Assembly: GCA_022749755.1 (NCBI GenBank)
Contig: CM040449.1
Coordinates: forward strand, 5,971,157 to 6,035,156
From: Azadirachta indica
Lineage: Eukaryota; Streptophyta; Magnoliopsida; Sapindales; Meliaceae
DNA length: 64,000 nucleotides
Direction of reading: 5' to 3'
Shown in pieces: positions 1-11,787 of the stretch. The notes under the pieces were generated by a model. That model was given only the letters and a program-made list of their open reading frames with translations, was not told the origin of the DNA and made no database searches. Each line of letters starts with the position of its first letter. Position 1 is the first letter of the stretch. A program made the position numbers and the translations under genes.

Positions 1-347
1 CTTGAAGAGGAAGTGAATGAACTATAGAGCTTTGGTATTAGAGAAGATTACATCTCCATCATTTCTTTGTTGATGATGATGATAATAATAATGAAGAACG
101 TTACTCTTTTGACCACAGAAAGAGATCAGATAAAGACCCAAAAAGCACATAATGGAGAAAAGCTGTCCCCTGTGTTGAGCATTCTTGTTTCCTATTGTCA
201 ATGAAAGAGAAAAACTCTTCCTTTCTCTGTTACACTCTCTTTTTCTCTCCCACAAGCTTCATTCTTTTGGATACTTTGAAACCCATTAAGTATTCATTAC
301 ACGCACTCTCCTTCCATCGTGTCTTATTTTGCTGAGATAATAAAAAA
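1..347 (+). other. 5' flank and leader of the PUB30-like gene
   Basis: This stretch lies directly upstream of the U-box gene and should hold its promoter and 5' UTR. It contains pyrimidine-rich patches (about 215-250) and a short ATT/ATG-rich tract (about 70-92). A short upstream ATG at 91 opens a small reading frame, but the transcription start is unknown, so I do not call a uORF. I see no clear TATA box. The reverse-strand reading frame here looks like chance. Confidence 0.4.
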
Positions 348-1700
348 TTGCCCATGTATCAGGCAACTAAGCTTGATGTGAGTGGTGGTGTTGGTGGTGG
401 TGGTGGTGGTGGGCAAGTTCTAGATCTCGAAAAAGCTGTGAAAGATGGCATTTTGGGCGGCGATGTCGGGGGTACAGTTTATAGTGGTGTTGCAGAGAAG
501 CTGGATCTGAAGAAAATGATACAAGAGCTGGAATCAATTGATGCGCCTTCTGTGTTTATCTGCCCTATCTCATTAGAACCAATGCAAGAGCCAGTGACTC
601 TCTGCACTGGCCAGACCTACGAAAGATCCAACATTTTGAAGTGGTTCTCTTTGGGCCATTACACATGCCCCACTACGATGCAAGAACTTTGGGACGATTC
701 AGTCACTCCTAACAAGACTCTTCAGCAGCTGATTTACAGCTGGTTCTCACACAAGTACACTGCGATGAAGAAGAAATCAGAGGATGTGCAAGGAAGGGCT
801 GTAGAGGTTTTGGAGACCTTAAACAAGGTTAAAGGTAAAACTAGAGTTCAAGCTCTGAAAGAGCTTAGGCAGCTTGTGAGTGTTCATTCTACAGCCAAGA
901 AGGCTGTAGTAGGTAATAATGGTGTTGGCATGATTTCTTCTTTATTGGGTCCTTTCACTACTCATGCAGTTGGGTCAGAAGCAATTGGGATTCTGGTTAA
1001 CTTGGATCTTGATCTGGAATCAAAGAGGAGTTTAATGCAGCCCGCCAAGATATCGTTAATGGTGGACATGTTAAATGAGGGAACAATTGAAACAAAGGTT
1101 AACTGTACAAGGTTGATTGAAATGTTAATGGAAGCAAAGGATTTTAGGTCGGAAAATGTGTCAAGTTTGAGTCTCCTGGTTGGTTTGTTGAGGCTTGTCA
1201 AAGATAGAAGGCACCAAAATGGAGTATTGGCTGGATTTTGTTTGCTCAAGACAATTTGTTCACATGATTCAGTTAGGAACTCACTTGTGAGCATTGGAGC
1301 AGTCCCTCAATTGGTGCAGCTATTGCCCTGTTTGAATAATGAGTGCTTGGAGTTAGCACTTTATGTGCTAGAGGTTTTGTCAACAGTTCCTGAGGGAAAG
1401 TTGGCTTTGAAAGATTGTCCTAATACGATACCGAATGTGGTAAGGTTGTTGATGAGAGTTTCAGAGAATTGTACTCAGTTTGCCTTGTCGATATTATGGA
1501 CAGTATGCAAGCTTGCTCCGGATGAATGTGCTTCACTTGCTGTTGACGCGGGTTTGGCGGCCAAGCTACTTCTAGTTATTCAGAGTGGTTGCAATCCTGT
1601 ATTGAAGCAGCGGTCAGCCGAGCTCTTGAAATTGTGTAGTTTAAATTACTCGGCTACCATATTCATTTCAAAATGTAAGCTTACAAGAACCATACAGTGA
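348..1700 (+). CDS. PUB30: U-box domain-containing E3 ubiquitin ligase, PUB30/PUB31 type
   Basis: Intronless gene for a 450-residue plant U-box/armadillo-repeat protein. Such proteins are E3 ubiquitin ligases: the U-box recruits the E2 enzyme and the ARM repeats bind substrates or receptor partners, usually in the cytoplasm. The U-box spans about residues 66-140 and shows the typical core with FICPISLEPMQEPV, a TYER element and a CPTT element. Helical, leucine-rich ARM-like repeats follow from about 165 to 430. Residues 14-22 are a glycine run encoded by a GGT-rich tract that may vary in length. The N-terminus (MPMYQ) and overall length match my memory of Arabidopsis PUB30 and PUB31, and the start is the first ATG of the frame. 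The BSD gene lies downstream on the same strand, as next to PUB30/31 in Arabidopsis. Family is certain; subgroup is likely. Confidence 0.93.
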   Translation: MPMYQATKLDVSGGVGGGGGGGQVLDLEKAVKDGILGGDVGGTVYSGVAEKLDLKKMIQELESIDAPSVFICPISLEPMQEPVTLCTGQTYERSNILKWFSLGHYTCPTTMQELWDDSVTPNKTLQQLIYSWFSHKYTAMKKKSEDVQGRAVEVLETLNKVKGKTRVQALKELRQLVSVHSTAKKAVVGNNGVGMISSLLGPFTTHAVGSEAIGILVNLDLDLESKRSLMQPAKISLMVDMLNEGTIETKVNCTRLIEMLMEAKDFRSENVSSLSLLVGLLRLVKDRRHQNGVLAGFCLLKTICSHDSVRNSLVSIGAVPQLVQLLPCLNNECLELALYVLEVLSTVPEGKLALKDCPNTIPNVVRLLMRVSENCTQFALSILWTVCKLAPDECASLAVDAGLAAKLLLVIQSGCNPVLKQRSAELLKLCSLNYSATIFISKCKLTRTIQ

Positions 1701-3266
1701 AGGAAATAACAAATTGTTGATATAGACTGTGCTCACACTTTTTTTCACTTCATTCCCAATGGACAAAGGCGCAAATGGGAGTGAACAGCGTTTGAAACTA
1801 AGCTTGTGGGGTTCTTATAAGTACCCATTTTATCTCGTGTATACTAACGAATGTGAATTTTTTATTGATTTTATACAAAGCATCATGATGTAGATTTCTA
1901 AGCTAATTGCATATTTTGAAGCCATTAACCCTCTTTCCGTAACCTTGCCAAAATTTTCCAGAATCCCTGAGGAGGTTGTGACTCAGTCTGGTCATTAGTT
2001 GCACAGTCTTCTCTATCCACAATAGAATGGTGTAAAGTATATCTCTACGGTGAATTGATTAGAGGTTGAACAATGAGAAATGTGATCAAGGGAGAAGTGA
2101 TACGAGGAGTTAAGACCCCGAGGCATGTGTTTTCAAATGTAATTGTGGATAGTTTTAACTGGATTGCACTGTCGCATTGATCCATTAGATTTAATCTCCT
2201 TTTCAAGGGTTTTCTGGAATTCAAAAGGATGGTGTTATATTTTGAGTCATGTACAACGAACCCCATTTGTAGTTTTTACACAAAATGATTAAGTAGTTGA
2301 ATAACTCACTTAGATCTTCCAAGTTTGGAACTTTTGATTTGTACATCTTCTTTTATCTTTGAAACTTGCTTATTTGATGGTAAATTCATTCTTGATGCAC
2401 ATGACCAAACTTAAAAAGAGGAAGGGATTTCGCGGTCGTGCAGTAGTGTACTGCATGCTTGCTTTTATGAAAAGAACTGATACGAAATTCAGTCATCTTT
2501 TTTCCCTAAAGAACTAAAGAAAGAAATTAAAGCAGAACTAGAGAATTTGATGAATCTAAGTTTTCCAATTACTACTCAGCAGTTGTAATGTCTGCAGCAC
2601 GTAAGAGCAACGTTACTTCTTCAACAGTCCGCAACTCAGCAGCCTATGCTCATACACTTTAGCTTTTAGCGTTAATCCCGAATCATTTAGCAAAGTAGTT
2701 GTGGACAAAGACAAATGTTAATATTAAACAATGGCCCTTCTTTTGGCACGATTCAGCAAAAGCACATTCGTAGCTAAGCTAGCCATTGAAAGGAAACAAG
2801 GAAAGTAAGCAACACGCATTAGCGGATAAAAAGACCGTAGAAATCCTGTCTACCTTAAAAAAGAAGAGCTCGCAAATCTTCCACTCGTTGCACTGCTCTG
2901 CTGTCTCAATGTCCCACGTTAACAACAAAAACAATAAAATAAAATAAAATAATTTAACGGTACGGTGAGAAGTAAATAACATTAGTTCATGCACGTGCGA
3001 TTGGCGTTCAGAGGTACGTAAACATGGATCAGATCTACAAACAATCTGGTGAAAGTTTTTAAAATTTTGATTCAAATTTTGCTTTCGTGGCATTATCCAA
3101 TAGCATCATAATTTGATCACGGTGGTCCAAAACCACCTGATTCCGTCACCCAACAGCGGCAAGGCAACCACTTTTAAACCCAAAGCATTTTACCAATCAC
3201 TTTCCAGCGCCTCAACGATCCCGGAGGAAAAGAAAATAAAAAAAAAAAACACAAAACAAAAACAAA
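1701..3266. other. Intergenic: PUB30-like 3' end to BSD gene leader
   Basis: No gene is supported here. The left part should contain the 3' UTR of the U-box gene. The last 40 bases (about 3228-3266) are an A-rich, CAA-containing leader directly before the BSD start codon. Short open frames on both strands have no recognisable protein features. Confidence 0.5.
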
Positions 3267-5700
3267 ATGTCATGGCTGGCTCGCTCAATCGCAAACTCTC
3301 TCAATCTCGACGACGATGGAGACGAAGAAAACAACGTCGTACCCAACAGAACTTCCCACGACTCTTCACCAGCCAATCCTCACCAAATCTCACCAGACGA
3401 TGGGCAAACTCAATCTTCATCCCAAATAGAAGAAAATGAGGCCCAATCGCGTGGCGTTAAAGAAGACTTGACGGAATTCAAACAAACCCTAACTCGTCAA
3501 TTATGGGGAGTCGCGTCATTTCTCGCTCCGCCTCCAACAGCACACGATAATCAACCAGTTTCCAGCCAAAATTTTGACGAATCAGGGCCGTCGGATCAGT
3601 CTGACGAAGAAGATCCCGTAGATTCGGGGATCGGTGATAGGTTTAAGAGCGGGATATCAAAGATGTCTTCGAACTACTTTCCGTTTGGATCGGAGGAAAA
3701 TGAGGGAGAAAATATAGAGGAATATCGAGAGAATGAGGAGGAGGAGGAAGAAGAAGAAGAAGAAGAGGAATTGCGTGCAGTTGGGATTACGGATGAGGTG
3801 CTGGCTTTTGCAGGGAATGTTGCGCATCATCCTGAGACCTGGTTGGATTTTCCTTTAGACGAGGAAGAAGACTTGGATGGTATGTTGTGCTGAATCACCG
3901 CATTGTTATTTATTTATTTGTACTTTGAAAAATCGATTTATGCCAGTGATAGATAAATTCGCTCACTCGATCAAATTATTGAGAAATGAAAGAAATGTCC
4001 TGTGTTTATCATTGCTTTTTCCATGTAGTTGCTATCTAGAAAATTCATTACCATATTAACTTAACTCAAGTGTACTTTTGATCTTGTGAGTTCAAGGTCT
4101 AACACCTCAACTTGTTATCTAAATGTTCTGTGTACCGATAATAGTGAAAATTGTACAAGGATTTAATGATCCCGTTAGCATGAACCAATGAATGTGTTAG
4201 TTTCTTGTCCAAAATGACCAGCCCCTTCGACAACTGAGTGTTTATGTGCAGGTCTTGAATCTGTAGGACAAATATGAGTTTTCTCTTGTCCATTTTCAGA
4301 CCTCTTTTTGTATGCTATACTTAAAAACCTAATGTAAGAGATGATGTAGTGGGTTGGTTCGGAGACCGGCACTATGTATAGCATTGGCTGACCATTCTCT
4401 GCTTTCTGTTTCCATAGAACTTCAACGACGAGTAACTATCTATTTAGTTGTTCTTGACTTGTGGTTCTGATCTATTAATTGTATCAAGCTCTTGGTTTAC
4501 GCTGATTGCTCATGATTTAATGCTATATTTATATGTCTCTCCTTTTTTCAGATTTTGACATGTCTGATGCTCAGAAGGAGCATGCTTTGGCTATTCAACA
4601 TCTTGCTCCTAGATTAGCTGCTCTGAGAATTGAACTTTGCCCTTGTCATATGAGTGAGAATTACTTTTGGAAAGTTTATTTTGTTCTGCTGCATTCCAGG
4701 CTCCACAAACAGGATGCAGAGATTTTGTCTACAACCCAGGTAAGTTCAAACTTTTTGCATTACTTTGCTGCATTTGTTAAAAATCTGCTGGATATAGTAT
4801 GTTTATCAAAAAAATAAACAAATAATTATTGAACATAAGTCTATGGTTGTGGGTTTGGACTGTTATTCTTCTACTTAATTTTGAAAGGAGAACAGTTAAA
4901 ATGTTTGGTAATTTTTGCTTAACATATGTTGATTCTGTCCCACAGTGGTTATAAATTAAAAGCCGTAACACTTTACTCAAAACATACCACCCTGCATCTG
5001 TTAGAGATTATACAATCAGCTTGCATGTTATTTCAGAAGTTCTAATCTGGTGCTTTTCGAATTTGATTCTAAAGCCATTAGCCATTGGCAAATTTTTTTA
5101 CACGTGTTATAAACTTAACTTTATAATTCAAGGCCCCCAAAACAGATGGTGAATTGTTTCAATTCTTCAACCTATTGTTTGTAGGTAATGGAAGCCAGAA
5201 CAATGTGGATGCATGAGCTACAAAAGCAAACAAAACCAGAAACTGACTGGTTTGGTAGAAGCACGTCATATGTGAAAGACGGTGAAAATGGACTGCATGA
5301 AGATCTTGGTCCTACCTTGCCTCATTTTGCTACTTCTGACTTCTTGTCACCCGGGACATATGCTTCTGAACCAACCACTTCCGCTGTGATAACAGATTAT
5401 GAGACCGAAAAACACCCAATTGAAAGTACAGAGCTTCAATATATCGATAAGGCTGTTATTGAAGAAAAGCAGGTAGTTACTGAGGATAAGAATTTATTAG
5501 TTGGTTGGTCCTCTAAAATACAGATTCCCAATTATGAAAATGATGATGATGACTGGCCGGAGGATGATTCGGATTTAGGTGGACACAATGAAACAACAAC
5601 TTATCTCGGCAATGAAGATGACTTTTCTTTTAGTGATCTTGAGGATGATGCAAGTGTACCTGTAAAATCAAAGATTTCTGAAAAGGCTCTGAATTTATAA
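3267..5700 (+). CDS. BSD domain-containing protein
   Basis: Three-exon gene, exons 3267-3879, 4552-4739 and 5185-5700, giving 438 residues; all borders are GT-AG and the phases agree. The BSD domain (named after BTF2-like transcription factors, synapse-associated proteins and DOS2-like proteins) spans about residues 174-258. It includes ITDEVLAFAGNVAHHPETW and, from exon 2, the aromatic YFWKVYF motif with a conserved histidine. A run of glutamates (about residues 155-168) precedes the domain. The C-terminal third is acidic and low complexity, with DDDDWPEDDSDLG near the end. BSD proteins are poorly characterised; suggested roles are in transcription or membrane trafficking, and nothing here fixes one. 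The gene lies between the PUB30-like and PP2-A10-like genes, an order also seen in Arabidopsis. The domain call is firm; function is unknown. Confidence 0.92.
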
Positions 5701-7604
5701 GAACAATATCCATTATTAAGCTTTAGCAAAGCGTAAGCTCTGCTGATCAGAATCGATATTTGATGGTTGCCAAACGTCCAGGTTTCGACTGTGCATTGTT
5801 TTATGCCTTTGTACATGATGATGATGATGATGATGACGACGACGAAGTGTTTATAGTGTGATGGGGTATCCAGATGCCTCAGACTATAGAATTCTTTTTT
5901 CTAAAAGAATATAAATAGTTATGTGTTCTACTACCAATATTTGTAGCTTCTTTATAGTAATTAAATTGTTTTAATACCAATATTTGTAGCTTCTTTATAA
6001 TAGTTAAATTTATTAAAAACCAAATGTCATTAACTAAACCTGATATTAGGATATTCGAGGAAATGAATTTTAAAGCGAGTTTTTGTTCGGTAGAACTTTG
6101 TACTTTAATTTTATAATTTTTTGCATGTTCAATTTTTTATGTTTAAAAAATCTATTAGTTGTTTTTATTTTGATTTTGTAACTCTGTTGGTGACCCTATC
6201 AGATTAATAGTTAATAGCCCTGAAAAGAAAATAACATAAAACTTCAAATTTCTCATTGTTTGAGGCGTCTTATTAGTTTGAATTAACCTCCACCAGATTC
6301 ATTGCATAATTTTATGGTTTTCAAAACATAAATTAAAAGGAAAAGGACGATCCTTCTATGTTTACTATAGTGAAGTTGAAGCAATGAGTCAGTCAAGCAT
6401 TTACATATGGTCGGCGGTACCAAGGGTACTTCCGAAAATTAAGTATTGCGGTGACTTTCAAGTCATCAATATTATCTATGAGATGAAAGTTTAAAATATT
6501 ACATATTAATAAAAGTAAATAATTTTTATTAAAAATTAGAATATATCAAATACTTTTTAGATATGAAAAAAAATTAGAAATTAGTAGTATCAAATATAAA
6601 AATTAGGAGAACATCAAAACTCAATTTTGTTAAATTTATTATTTTTATTATAAACTGTTTGATTTATAAGTCTAAAACTTTTCTCATAATTTATAGTTAT
6701 AAGGTTCAATTAAGATTTAATGTCATAAAAAGATATGAAAATTAGTATTTTTTAATTTAATTGATTTGGAAATTTTTTAAGATTTTTTCATAATTATATG
6801 ACAATGATAGATAAATGCATAACCATATACTTAATTTCAATATGAATACTTAACTTTGAAAACAAAGTTGAAAAAGAAAACTATGAACACTAATTTTAGT
6901 ATTAGCTGTCTATTATTTTTCATCCCATAGCAGCTTCTTAATACCAAAACTACTCTTTACAAGTTGGCAACGCATTAAAGGAAGTTCTTTCTTTCTCCCA
7001 CAACTCTCAATTTATAATTTATTAACCAGGTATCATATTAAAAAAAAAAAAAAAAAAAAATAGCACCATGTACATCACGAGCGGCTTCCACTCCCACGTG
7101 TTTAACAGAGACGGAACTAAACGGCAGGTCGTTTTGCAATTTAATATTCCCCGCGTTCTTGGAAAAATACGCGGCCTCCAAGTTTCCAAGGTGCAGGGTC
7201 TTCAGCCAATCATCATCCGTTATTTTGCTTATCTGGACGTAAATATAATAGACTTCTTGGTCGTCTCTGTCAACTTGGCAAATTTCTCTCTCTCCTCTCT
7301 GCAACCAACAGGTTCGTCTTCTCTCCATCGTCTGTATTTCCTTTACTTGTTTCTTCACAATTGTATACGCAATTACTCATACGTACAAGTTAAAACCATT
7401 ATGCAAACTTAAATGGACTTATCCATTCATCAATTACAATCACTCTGACACCTCAAAATTAATTAGAAAATACAGATAAAACCCTAGACTTCTCGTTCCT
7501 CTAAACAAAAACTAGAACTATCTGCACCTTAATCTTCTACGCAGTTCCTATTTTACATTTTGAATCCCCTAGGGTTTCAGTTCTTGTAGCTCTAGGGTGG
7601 TTCA
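5701..7604. other. Intergenic: BSD gene 3' end to PP2-A10-like promoter
   Basis: The stretch holds the BSD 3' UTR, an ATG/ACG triplet tract (5815-5845), a short direct duplication (listed separately), very AT-rich DNA (about 6450-6900) and a poly-A run (about 7039-7060). A G-box core CACGTG is at 7095-7100, about 500 bases upstream of the next start codon. A pyrimidine-rich tract ending in CAACAG near 7310 could be a splice acceptor of a 5' UTR intron for the next gene, but no matching donor is obvious. No coding gene is supported. Confidence 0.5.
5932..6010. repeat. 43-bp-period direct duplication
   Basis: Two near-identical copies of a unit starting TACCAATATTTGTAGCTTC lie at about 5932-5968 and 5975-6010, offset by 43 bases. 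They differ by a few bases at their right ends. They lie just beyond the BSD stop codon, in the probable 3' UTR or downstream flank, and look like a small recent tandem duplication. Confidence 0.8.
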
Positions 7605-8900
7605 ATGGATTTTCGGTTGGTGAAGAAAACGTTGAATTTCTCTCAGAGAAGAAAGAAGTGGCTGATTTTGTTAGCTGTGTTTGGTATCTCTAGTTATGGG
7701 GCTTACAAGGTCTATAATTTATCTTCTGTGGTGAAGAAGAGGAAGAGACTGGTCAAACTCTTAGGAGTTTTCGTTTCTGTAATTGAATTGGTTTCTGATT
7801 CTGCGGAGATGATGAGTGTCGTCTCTAAAGATTTAAAGGAGTTTTTGGAGTCTGATTCTGACAAAATTCCCAATAGTTTAAATCAAATTTCAAAGATTGC
7901 AAGATCAGAGGAGTTTTCTCAGTCTTTAATTAGGGTTTCTGAGGCTTTGACAGTGGGGATTTTGCGTGGGTACCGGGTCAAATCGATAAATGAGAATGAA
8001 GTAGGAACTGGGATTACAAAGTCGAGTTTTGGCGATAGGATAATGGATAGGATTTTCTCTACCGCTGGCACTGGTTTTGTTTCAGTGGTGGTTGGTAGTT
8101 TCGCGAGGAACTTGGTTCTGGGATTTTACTCGAATGGTGAATTGGTTAATGGCTTGAGTGGAAGTGATCGAGCTAATTTCGTTCAATTTCGGGAGGGATC
8201 ATCAGATGTGCCTGGATGGATAAATTTGGTTTGCAATGACAAGTCTAAGGAACTTATAGCTGACTGCATACAGAAGTTCGTGAGCACGGCTGTTGCAGTT
8301 TATCTTGACAAGACAATGGATATGAATACTTATGATGAGATTTTCACTGGGTTGACCAATCCTAAGCATCAAAATAATGTGAGGGATATTTTGGTTTCAG
8401 TTTGCAATGGTGCCGTGGAAACACTAGTGAAAACATCTCACCAGGTTTTGACAAGTTCAAACAAGAATTTGAATTCAGCTACTAGTTCTACATGTTTGGT
8501 TGTTGATCATACTGCAGGTGCCAGTGAAATTAAAGATAAATGTTTGGAGCAAGAAGGGGCTTTGAAACAAATGAAAGGGGAAAGCTCATATAACAGGATT
8601 CGGGATAGCGGATGGGTCAGCAAGGTGTCATCTACCTTGGCCATCCCCAGCAATAGGAAATTTGTGCTTGATGTGACGGGCAGAGTGACATTTGAGACTA
8701 TAAGATCAATTGTGGAGTTCTTGTTTTGGAGGCTCTCTGATGGTGTGAAAAGAAGTGTTCATGTAGTTCATGAGGAGGTTGTGGACAGGGGATTGGACGT
8801 TATAAGATATGTTGGTGCAAAATCGTCAGTTATTGTTACCATATGTCTGGCTTTATATCTACATGTCCTGGGTGGTACTAGAGTTATGTTGCCTGCATAA
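7605..8900 (+). CDS. PHLOEM PROTEIN 2-LIKE A10-type membrane protein
   Basis: Intronless gene for 431 residues. The N-terminus is basic, with a hydrophobic segment at about residues 17-38 (core [20 protein letters not shown]). A second hydrophobic segment near the C-terminus (about 403-425) suggests a protein anchored at both ends. The middle is mostly soluble and conserved in style, with [20 protein letters not shown] and GILRGYR stretches that I recall from the Arabidopsis proteins annotated as PHLOEM PROTEIN 2-LIKE A10 (At1g10150) and CF9 (At1g59510). Databases often call these 'carbohydrate-binding', but I see no clear PP2 lectin domain, so that function should be treated as unproven. The start is the first ATG in frame. 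Its neighbours, BSD on the left and PSK on the right, match an Arabidopsis chromosome 3 arrangement as I remember it. Confidence 0.8.
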   Translation: MDFRLVKKTLNFSQRRKKWLILLAVFGISSYGAYKVYNLSSVVKKRKRLVKLLGVFVSVIELVSDSAEMMSVVSKDLKEFLESDSDKIPNSLNQISKIARSEEFSQSLIRVSEALTVGILRGYRVKSINENEVGTGITKSSFGDRIMDRIFSTAGTGFVSVVVGSFARNLVLGFYSNGELVNGLSGSDRANFVQFREGSSDVPGWINLVCNDKSKELIADCIQKFVSTAVAVYLDKTMDMNTYDEIFTGLTNPKHQNNVRDILVSVCNGAVETLVKTSHQVLTSSNKNLNSATSSTCLVVDHTAGASEIKDKCLEQEGALKQMKGESSYNRIRDSGWVSKVSSTLAIPSNRKFVLDVTGRVTFETIRSIVEFLFWRLSDGVKRSVHVVHEEVVDRGLDVIRYVGAKSSVIVTICLALYLHVLGGTRVMLPA

Positions 8901-11389
8901 TATTTCTTGAGGAATTTTCATCAAGGAGATGTGAAGGAGACTTACTATTGTCCCAACCCTGGGGAAAGCTTTGTGTGTATGTTGTTGTCTCTCTTAATGG
9001 ACATGTAAAACTGTTGCCATCTACTTCATTTTGATGGTTGATTTAGATACAGGAAATTCTTAGCTCCTTATTTTATCTGTCTGAGCTGGTAGCTTTGTTA
9101 TGTTTAGAGTTTCTCTGTTCCTCTATAGATTAGCAAATGTAAAATTTCACAAGATTCCTAGTATATAGTGTTTAGCAAAATCCATACTCTAATATTGATT
9201 ATGAAAACAAAGATCATTTACACTTGGTTTCCATTCATAAGATAAATGCTGTGTGTCAAATTCATGATCACAATGAAGAGAAGCCATTGAAAAAGACTTT
9301 CGTGAGATGATAAATAATTGGAACTGTCAGTGAGTTCTTGTTGAGATGACAGATTTGAATTTTCATTTTTATAGAAAATCTATAATTGAGTAGTAGCAGG
9401 AACCACGCCAATGGTCCTCACTCTTAAAGTTATCGGGTGAGTTGTTGTCTATATATTGTTAAACATTTAAAAATACAACTGTTTTTGAATTTTCATTTGT
9501 ATGTGTTTCTACTTGCTTTGTTTATAACAGTGTCAACAAACTCTTTGACAGTGTTACAGTTGAAGGTGAAGGCTTTGTTTGTGTTTGTGGTGAGGGCAAC
9601 TATAGTTTATTTATCTAAAAATTCTCTATTAAGATTATTGTTTCTGTTTATTGACTTTAGAAGCAAAATGTTGATTGAGTCTTGCTTAAAATTTATCTTG
9701 CGCAAATGCATTTGTTGGACTGTGGAATATAAATTTTCAATCAGTAATCATTTCAAAACGCTAAAGCTGATGAATTGTTGAGAATTGGAAGTGGCTGTTC
9801 AGTTGGCTGAATGATCCCCTTCTAGTTTAGCATTGAGTGAAATTGTACACGATATTTGACGTGGAATGCGCTGTTATATGGAAAATGGAGACCTCGTCCA
9901 TGGGCGTTAGTAATTTAGGACATATCTTTACTTATTATCTAGCAGAAAATTGAAATGGTTGTAACGAACACTTCCAATAGCTAGCATGAAATATTCAGGT
10001 CTCAACTATGTCTCTGCACCCGTTTTTTATGTAGTTTTAGGGTTTCTTTGCTGTTGCAGCTAACAACCTCAGCTCATCTTGAAAACAAATAATATGTGCT
10101 GAAGGAGCTTAGAGATTGATTGGATTATCTGCTATATAAGAAATGGCTTTTAGCATCTTATAAGTTCTGATTTACGAATCTTTTAGATTTGCTGATGATA
10201 GAATGAGAATTTCTAAATTGCCAGCACATTGTAGACTTGAGTGGTGGATTTGAATTGTGCCATTGTTGGAGTCTGAGTGGCAAAGTTTGGACAGGATTGA
10301 CTCTTCTGGAGCCAAAGGTTGGTGACAGTTACTATTCCCACTACTTAAACCACACTGTGGTTGACTTTTGGATTGATCTGATCCTTAAATTGATCCATCT
10401 TCTAGCGATAGAGGGTGTTGACAACATTGCTCACCTGGGATAGAAAAATAAGGCAGAATTTAATGGGGAAGATTGTCAAAAATATTTGTTAAATAGGCAT
10501 TCATTGTCTTAATCTTTCTTCCAATTTTGAGTAAAAGCAGTCATCAAGCAGACACAACAGAGTTCATATACTAATGAAATGACCTAATTCTTTATTGAAA
10601 AAAGGCCTTTCAGCAACACCTGCGTATGATGACAAACTTCAGTGCCGTGTTTGACACTCTTGCCTGCTTTCAGACTACAAATAGATAATACACATTGAAA
10701 AATAGATCCTCAGGCCCAAATAAGATGATTGGATTAGGCTGAATTAAATGGAAAATTTGTCAAACTATGCGAGTAAATCCTGAAACAAATGTACTAAAAC
10801 CACTTGTCAAGCTTGCTTTCATTGACCTGGGTTGACGAAGCAAGTGTTGTTAATTTTCCTCGAGAGTTTTGAGTTCCCCTACTAAAAGGAATATTCATTG
10901 GCACTTGGCAGAGGTGTGACACTAACTGCCATAAGTTTCCTCAAAACCTTTTATATTTTACTTCTGGCCTTCAAGGCAGCTTCGTTTGTCAAGATCAATA
11001 ATGCGACAAACCCATGTTTGATAAGCAGCAGACTTGTGATTTACAAATGAACAATTGATTCATATAATTCAGCTCTCAATTTTCCTGCTTACATCCATAA
11101 ACCGATTTTCACTCCATCCCATATTTTCCCATTTTCCAATTTGATAAAGAAAAGAACTGCTCCCATATTATTAGCAAGAACTGAGTTTTCTTTTTCTTTT
11201 TTCCATCCAAGATTAAATACAATACTCAGAAAAGAACATGCCTCTAAAATATAATACAAACAAACAGACAGGCAGACAGACATAATCTATTATTTTATAC
11301 TAACGTCACCGACTAGAATAGATGCCATTGCATTCAATAATTATATCATTTATTTTGCTAAAAGACTACTACAGATGATCATCGAATAT
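8901..11389. other. Intergenic between convergent PP2-A10-like and PSK genes
   Basis: Convergent intergenic region of about 2.5 kb holding the 3' UTRs of both neighbours. Open frames at 9437-9781 and 10237-10443 lack recognisable domains or good splice structure. The base composition is slightly less AT-rich than other gaps, so a non-coding transcript is possible, but nothing supports one. Confidence 0.4.
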
Positions 11390-11719
11390 TCATGGCTTGT
11401 GGTTCTGCGTATAGATATAATCCACATGAGCCGCAAGAGTCCTTCTCGTCAAGCATTCCTCTTTCCCTATTCCTTCGCAGCTCACTTCTTCCCCAACCTC
11501 CTCCTACAAGTTACCAAAATAATTTAACAAATCCCAAATAATAATAAAAATATATAAATATATATATATTTTAATAAATAAAATATACGGAGAAGCTACC
11601 TGGAGTTGAGTTTTGGGAAGGGAGTTAACGGAGAGAGATGGGTCTGGACGAGCTGTAGCATAGCTTAAAACGAAGCAGAGGAGAAGAGATATGGTGATAA
11701 AGGTGCTAACTTTAGACAT
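11390..11719 (-). CDS. PSK: Phytosulfokine (PSK) precursor
   Basis: Two-exon gene on the minus strand: exon 1 is 11719-11600 and exon 2 is 11503-11390, joined in phase 0 by a GT-AG intron, giving 77 residues. PSK is a secreted disulfated pentapeptide that signals through LRR receptor kinases (PSKR) to promote cell growth. Residues 1-23 form a signal peptide with hydrophobic core [15 protein letters not shown]. The acidic second half carries two cysteines (residues 49 and 57), an RR pair and the hallmark DYIYTQ at 68-73. The peptide YIYTQ is tyrosine-sulfated in the Golgi, and the propeptide is cut near the aspartate. Length fits the family (about 75-90). An upstream in-frame ATG at 11746 would add nine residues before the signal peptide; I prefer 11719 because the hydrophobic signal then starts near the N-terminus. 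Confidence 0.95.
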
Positions 11720-11779
11720 GTTTGGTTCTGCTGTTTCCAAGTTCACAAGATGTAGAAAGACAAAAGACCGTGAATCATG

Positions 11780-11787
11780 TATTTATA
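11780..11787 (-). promoter_or_regulatory. TATA box of the PSK gene
   Basis: On the minus strand this reads TATAAATA, 61-68 bases upstream of the chosen PSK start codon. The position suits a short 5' UTR. If transcription starts about 30 bases downstream of it, the extra upstream ATG at 11746 would lie at or very near the transcript end, which also favours the start at 11719. Confidence 0.6.

Noticed and set aside
7068..7412. 114-residue open frame upstream of the PP2-A10-like gene
   Set aside because: It lies in the probable promoter and leader, and its translation has no recognisable features.
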